A DNA stretch of 64,000 nt from Arthrobotrys musiformis (taxonomy: Eukaryota > Ascomycota > Orbiliomycetes > Orbiliales > Orbiliaceae), in the NCBI GenBank assembly GCA_036971715.1, contig JAVHJL010000003.1:4650001-4714000 (forward strand), in the 5' to 3' direction. Below are positions 61,065 through 64,000 of this stretch, in pieces (position 1 is the stretch's first letter; each line of letters starts with the position of its first letter). A program made the position numbers and the translations under genes. Under the pieces are notes generated by a model. The model saw only the letters and a program-made list of their open reading frames with translations. It was not told the origin of the DNA and searched no databases.

Positions 61065-61611
61065 ATTGAGCCGAATTTGAAGGAACGGGTGGAAACTCCC
61101 ATGTATATTTTAAGGTCACCGTATAACTAACATAACTATTCAAAGAATCTGTCGACTCCGTTGGATTGGGGTGGTACATTTGTGTTCTGATATTAGAGCT
61201 CTCATATTGGATGTGATGGTTTTTGAAAGGTCAGGCAGGCGTCTGGATGGTTAGAGTTATAATTACTTTTCAAATTGACTCCGCGTTATTGCGTATACCC
61301 CACTTGCTATCGCGTATTAAGTATTGTTCGCTATCGTGTATAGGTACTCTCGTCAATGCCATATAATATGATAATTACCTATGCGTGCATATATCGATGG
61401 TTATTACTAATTCCTTACATCGAGGAAGTCTTTTGCCACAAATAGTAAGGTAGGCATAATATCTGAACTTCCAAGTGTGCATGTGGTTAGTTTAGCTATA
61501 GCCAACTATTATACTACGGCCAGTTGATGCTACTATTAATATTAAAACATGATCTCGCAACGCCTCGACTTGGCAAGAGTTCGCTCCAGGCCACAACTTC
61601 ATATATCCTAA
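61065..61611. other. convergent intergenic region
   Basis: 3' flanks of Fbh1 and the SH3 protein gene; AT-rich, nothing recognised. Confidence 0.6.
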
Positions 61612-64000
61612 CTAGTTTCTCCTTCTTCCTCTTAAATTAAAATCTAGATTCCCAACTTGAGTTAAACACCACTTCGGAACCCATCCTTCCGACCTTGATT
61701 TGCCATGCATTTTAGCGCCCCAAACCGTGTTCGCATCCTCCTCTTCGTAATCAACCTTGATCATATCTCCGACTTGTACATCAATTTCGCCTTCTTTCTT
61801 TGCATCGTATTGTGCCCAGACCCTGTACGTCATACTAGTAGAACGAGATGACGAGCGAGAATGACCTGATGGTTGAGATGGCGTAAATGGGCGGGAAAGT
61901 TGTATGTCATTCTCAACGGAATGTGGCTGAGCGGTCGGGTTGCTTAATAACTTGTCTTGAGACCGTACTGCGACTGGCGAGGCATTGAGCTCGTCAGGGA
62001 AAGCGGGAAGTGGTGGAGGAGGTGGAATGAAAAGTGTGGGTTTGGGACTTGGGGTCCTTTTTCGGCGGTGGAATGGCTCCGGGGATGGTGATGGCCTCCG
62101 CTCTCTCACAAAGCTACGAGCGGGCCGGATTGACCTACTGGAGTCGGGAAGCTCTAAGCCACCGGTTTGAATTTGCTGGGGTGGTGTTTGGGGTAAGGGC
62201 GGCTCAGGTTCTTGGTCCGAGTCGTCATATTCGTTTTCTTCGGCCTCTACAGCGATCTTGTGGCTGACTGTTGCCCGACGGAGGAGAGTTGGCATAGAAA
62301 TTTCGAAAGTAGGGAGCTCGACAGCCGCTGGGGATATCGTAGATGCTGAATCTAGTTCGAAGACCCCCTCTTCAATCTCCCCAGTGCTCTTCCCAACTGT
62401 TGTCACTACCCTTGCAAGGCTGTCGCAAAATAGGTCTCGCACTGTATTGGGGGTTTCAGATATGGAAGTTCGTAGGAAAGCAAGCGCAAAACGGGGGCCT
62501 CTTACACTGTCTAGTAGGAAACATATAACTGGCTTTGCCGCTCAGGCGCCAGCACCGCGGATCCCCATCCCCAGACCTATCAGCAATTGCGGAATCATGG
62601 GCCAATACGAAAGCCTTTTCGCCGATACAACAGGCTTCGATAGACTCCCTAATGTTGCGCTCCTTCGTAAAGTAACTAGGCAGTACTGCGAAGAGTTTAT
62701 TAGTTTTGCGTGAGAGCGAGAGCGAGAAGAAGACCCTTACTCTCTTGGGACATTATCCTATCATTGGAAAAACTTTGCACCAGTATACGAATGGAATTTA
62801 ATTCGTCGTCCTTTAGTAGGGCTAATTTGCTGTTATTGAAGAATCCGCCAAAGAACGCTATATTGTCGACATCAACTGCTGCCTCCTCAATTACGCTATA
62901 TAATGAGGATCAAGTTAGCGCTAGAGTAGACGGCCCTGCTAGAGGGCAGGTCCAGCGTGGGCCGGGTTTTAATTCTATACATACCATTCATATTCCTTCC
63001 TTTCATCTTCTTCTATATCAAACCATCTCCTCATTTTGAGGCGATTCCGCCAAAAATTGAACCATCCAAAACTGTGCGATGCACTTTGCTGAATTGTCCT
63101 CCCACCACCTTCAAATCGTAACCGCAATCTCCCGGATCCCAGTTTTTCCTCAATGGCATCAATACCTACTGCGTTTTCGGGGGGCGAGAGAACTGCGTCG
63201 TCCACTCCCATCGTTAAGGTAGTATAGGTCTGTTGAGGGTGGATTTTTGGTGCAGCTCGAACATAGCAAGTGAAGTTTCGATTTCCGCACTTAAATTGCA
63301 ACATACTCCTGCCACTATCTTCGAATAACGCCCCGGGTCGACTAGACTCTTGGCTTAGTCTTTCGGCCAAACCCTTCCGACGGACGATACGGTGCTGCGA
63401 TATCGAAACCTCCTTCGTGGTTTTCGAAAGAAATTTCCAAACACCATCTATCCTGATATCCGCTGATGGAGATATTTCAAGATTACCAAAGGCAGAGAGT
63501 ATTGATATTGTATCCATGTCCTCAGTATAAACGGAAATCAACTCTTGGCCAGCCCGCATTCCGACAATCGCCAAATTTGTTGCTATTCGAGTCCGGAGAA
63601 GATTGGCCATGACATCCTCGAATTGGCGTTCCTCTAAATTTCCCTCGCGTCACTGTTAGCATGGCAAATTGTTGATTGTCACAAACAGGAAGGCTTACTT
63701 AGGGGACTTGGGCAGCGGATGTAGAGCTCCAGATTTGACTCTTTGGCGACAACATTAACAAGGACAAAACAACCTGGGGCCCTAGAATTTCTTGAGCCAA
63801 GTGCGAGGATTGGAAGCGTAAATGCACCAGCTAGAGGTAGTTTAGCATCCGCATCTTCAGCACGGTTTCCATGAGGTAACCCACCTCTATAATCCGTGAG
63901 CTCATGTTGTTTGATCCCAGCTGTTGTGGTTTTACAACGACAAGCGAATAATGGCAAAGCGGCCGGTCCAATAGCATCAAAAGACAGGAACAAAGCAGGA
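61612..64000 (-). CDS. SH3-domain protein, unknown function, 5' truncated by the window
   Basis: Five exons visible: 63699-64000 (partial), 62985-63633, 62741-62895, 62506-62685 and 61612-62441 (introns 65, 89, 55 and 64 nt), giving 704 residues in frame. The last about 65 residues are an SH3 domain: YRVWAQYDAKKEGEIDVQVG (ALYDY-type strand), a Glu-rich loop, TVWGAKMHGKSRSEGWVPKW (Trp and the GWVP-type hydrophobic pocket), then a basic tail. Before it lies a Ser/Pro/Arg-rich linker with proline runs (FIPPPPPLPAFP) that could itself bind SH3 domains. The upstream 430 residues (LYIRCPSPLKERQFEDVMAN, ATNLAIVGMRAGQELISVYT, WFNFWRNRLKMRRWFDIEED) are not recognised. An SH3 adaptor role at the cortex or in signalling is plausible but unproven. 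The real start lies beyond base 64000. Confidence 0.8.

Noticed and set aside
1..64000. CRISPR array, rRNA or complete transposon
   Set aside because: No regularly spaced direct repeats, no rRNA-like blocks and no transposase, integrase or reverse transcriptase frame found.

Overview
This window is nuclear DNA from a filamentous ascomycete (Pezizomycotina). The coding genes carry short GT-AG introns, mostly 55-90 nt with CTRAY-like branch points. They include an AcuK/ERT1-type gluconeogenesis regulator, a PSTAIRE Cdk1, an F-box DNA helicase of the Fbh1 family, a fungal CorA-like transporter and a type-3 copper tyrosinase. Nothing seen fixes the class; Orbiliomycetes is a guess from gene style only. 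Exon joins below were worked out by eye from reading frame and splice signals.

Layout: a 5'-truncated Kch1-type potassium transporter (1-2490) is followed by a 6.6 kb gene-poor block holding only an intron-containing tRNA-Cys. A compact block (9.1-32.5 kb) follows. It holds a histidine phosphatase, an AlkB-type dioxygenase, Cdk1 with unusual N- and C-terminal sequence, a HECT E3 ligase with an AZUL zinc finger, a CorA-like transporter, a small secreted cysteine protein, a cysteine/threonine-rich surface-type protein, riboflavin kinase and an MFS transporter. A second gene-poor block (32.5-39.8 kb) leads to the AcuK regulator, a serine-less alpha/beta hydrolase and an unrecognised protein. A third gene-poor block (47.4-53.1 kb) precedes a LysM-tyrosinase fusion, Fbh1 and an SH3 protein that runs off the right edge.

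The genes are mostly single housekeeping or regulatory functions; no biosynthetic cluster is evident. The most interesting signals are four. (1) The Cdk1 frame stays open, with coding-like codons, for 107 codons after its TAG stop. (2) Cdk1 also has a 214-residue low-complexity N-terminal extension. (3) A chitin-binding-type LysM domain is fused to a tyrosinase with all six copper histidines. (4) A degenerate motif of about 30 bp with a tRNA B-box-like core recurs at least eight times, almost only in gene-poor DNA.
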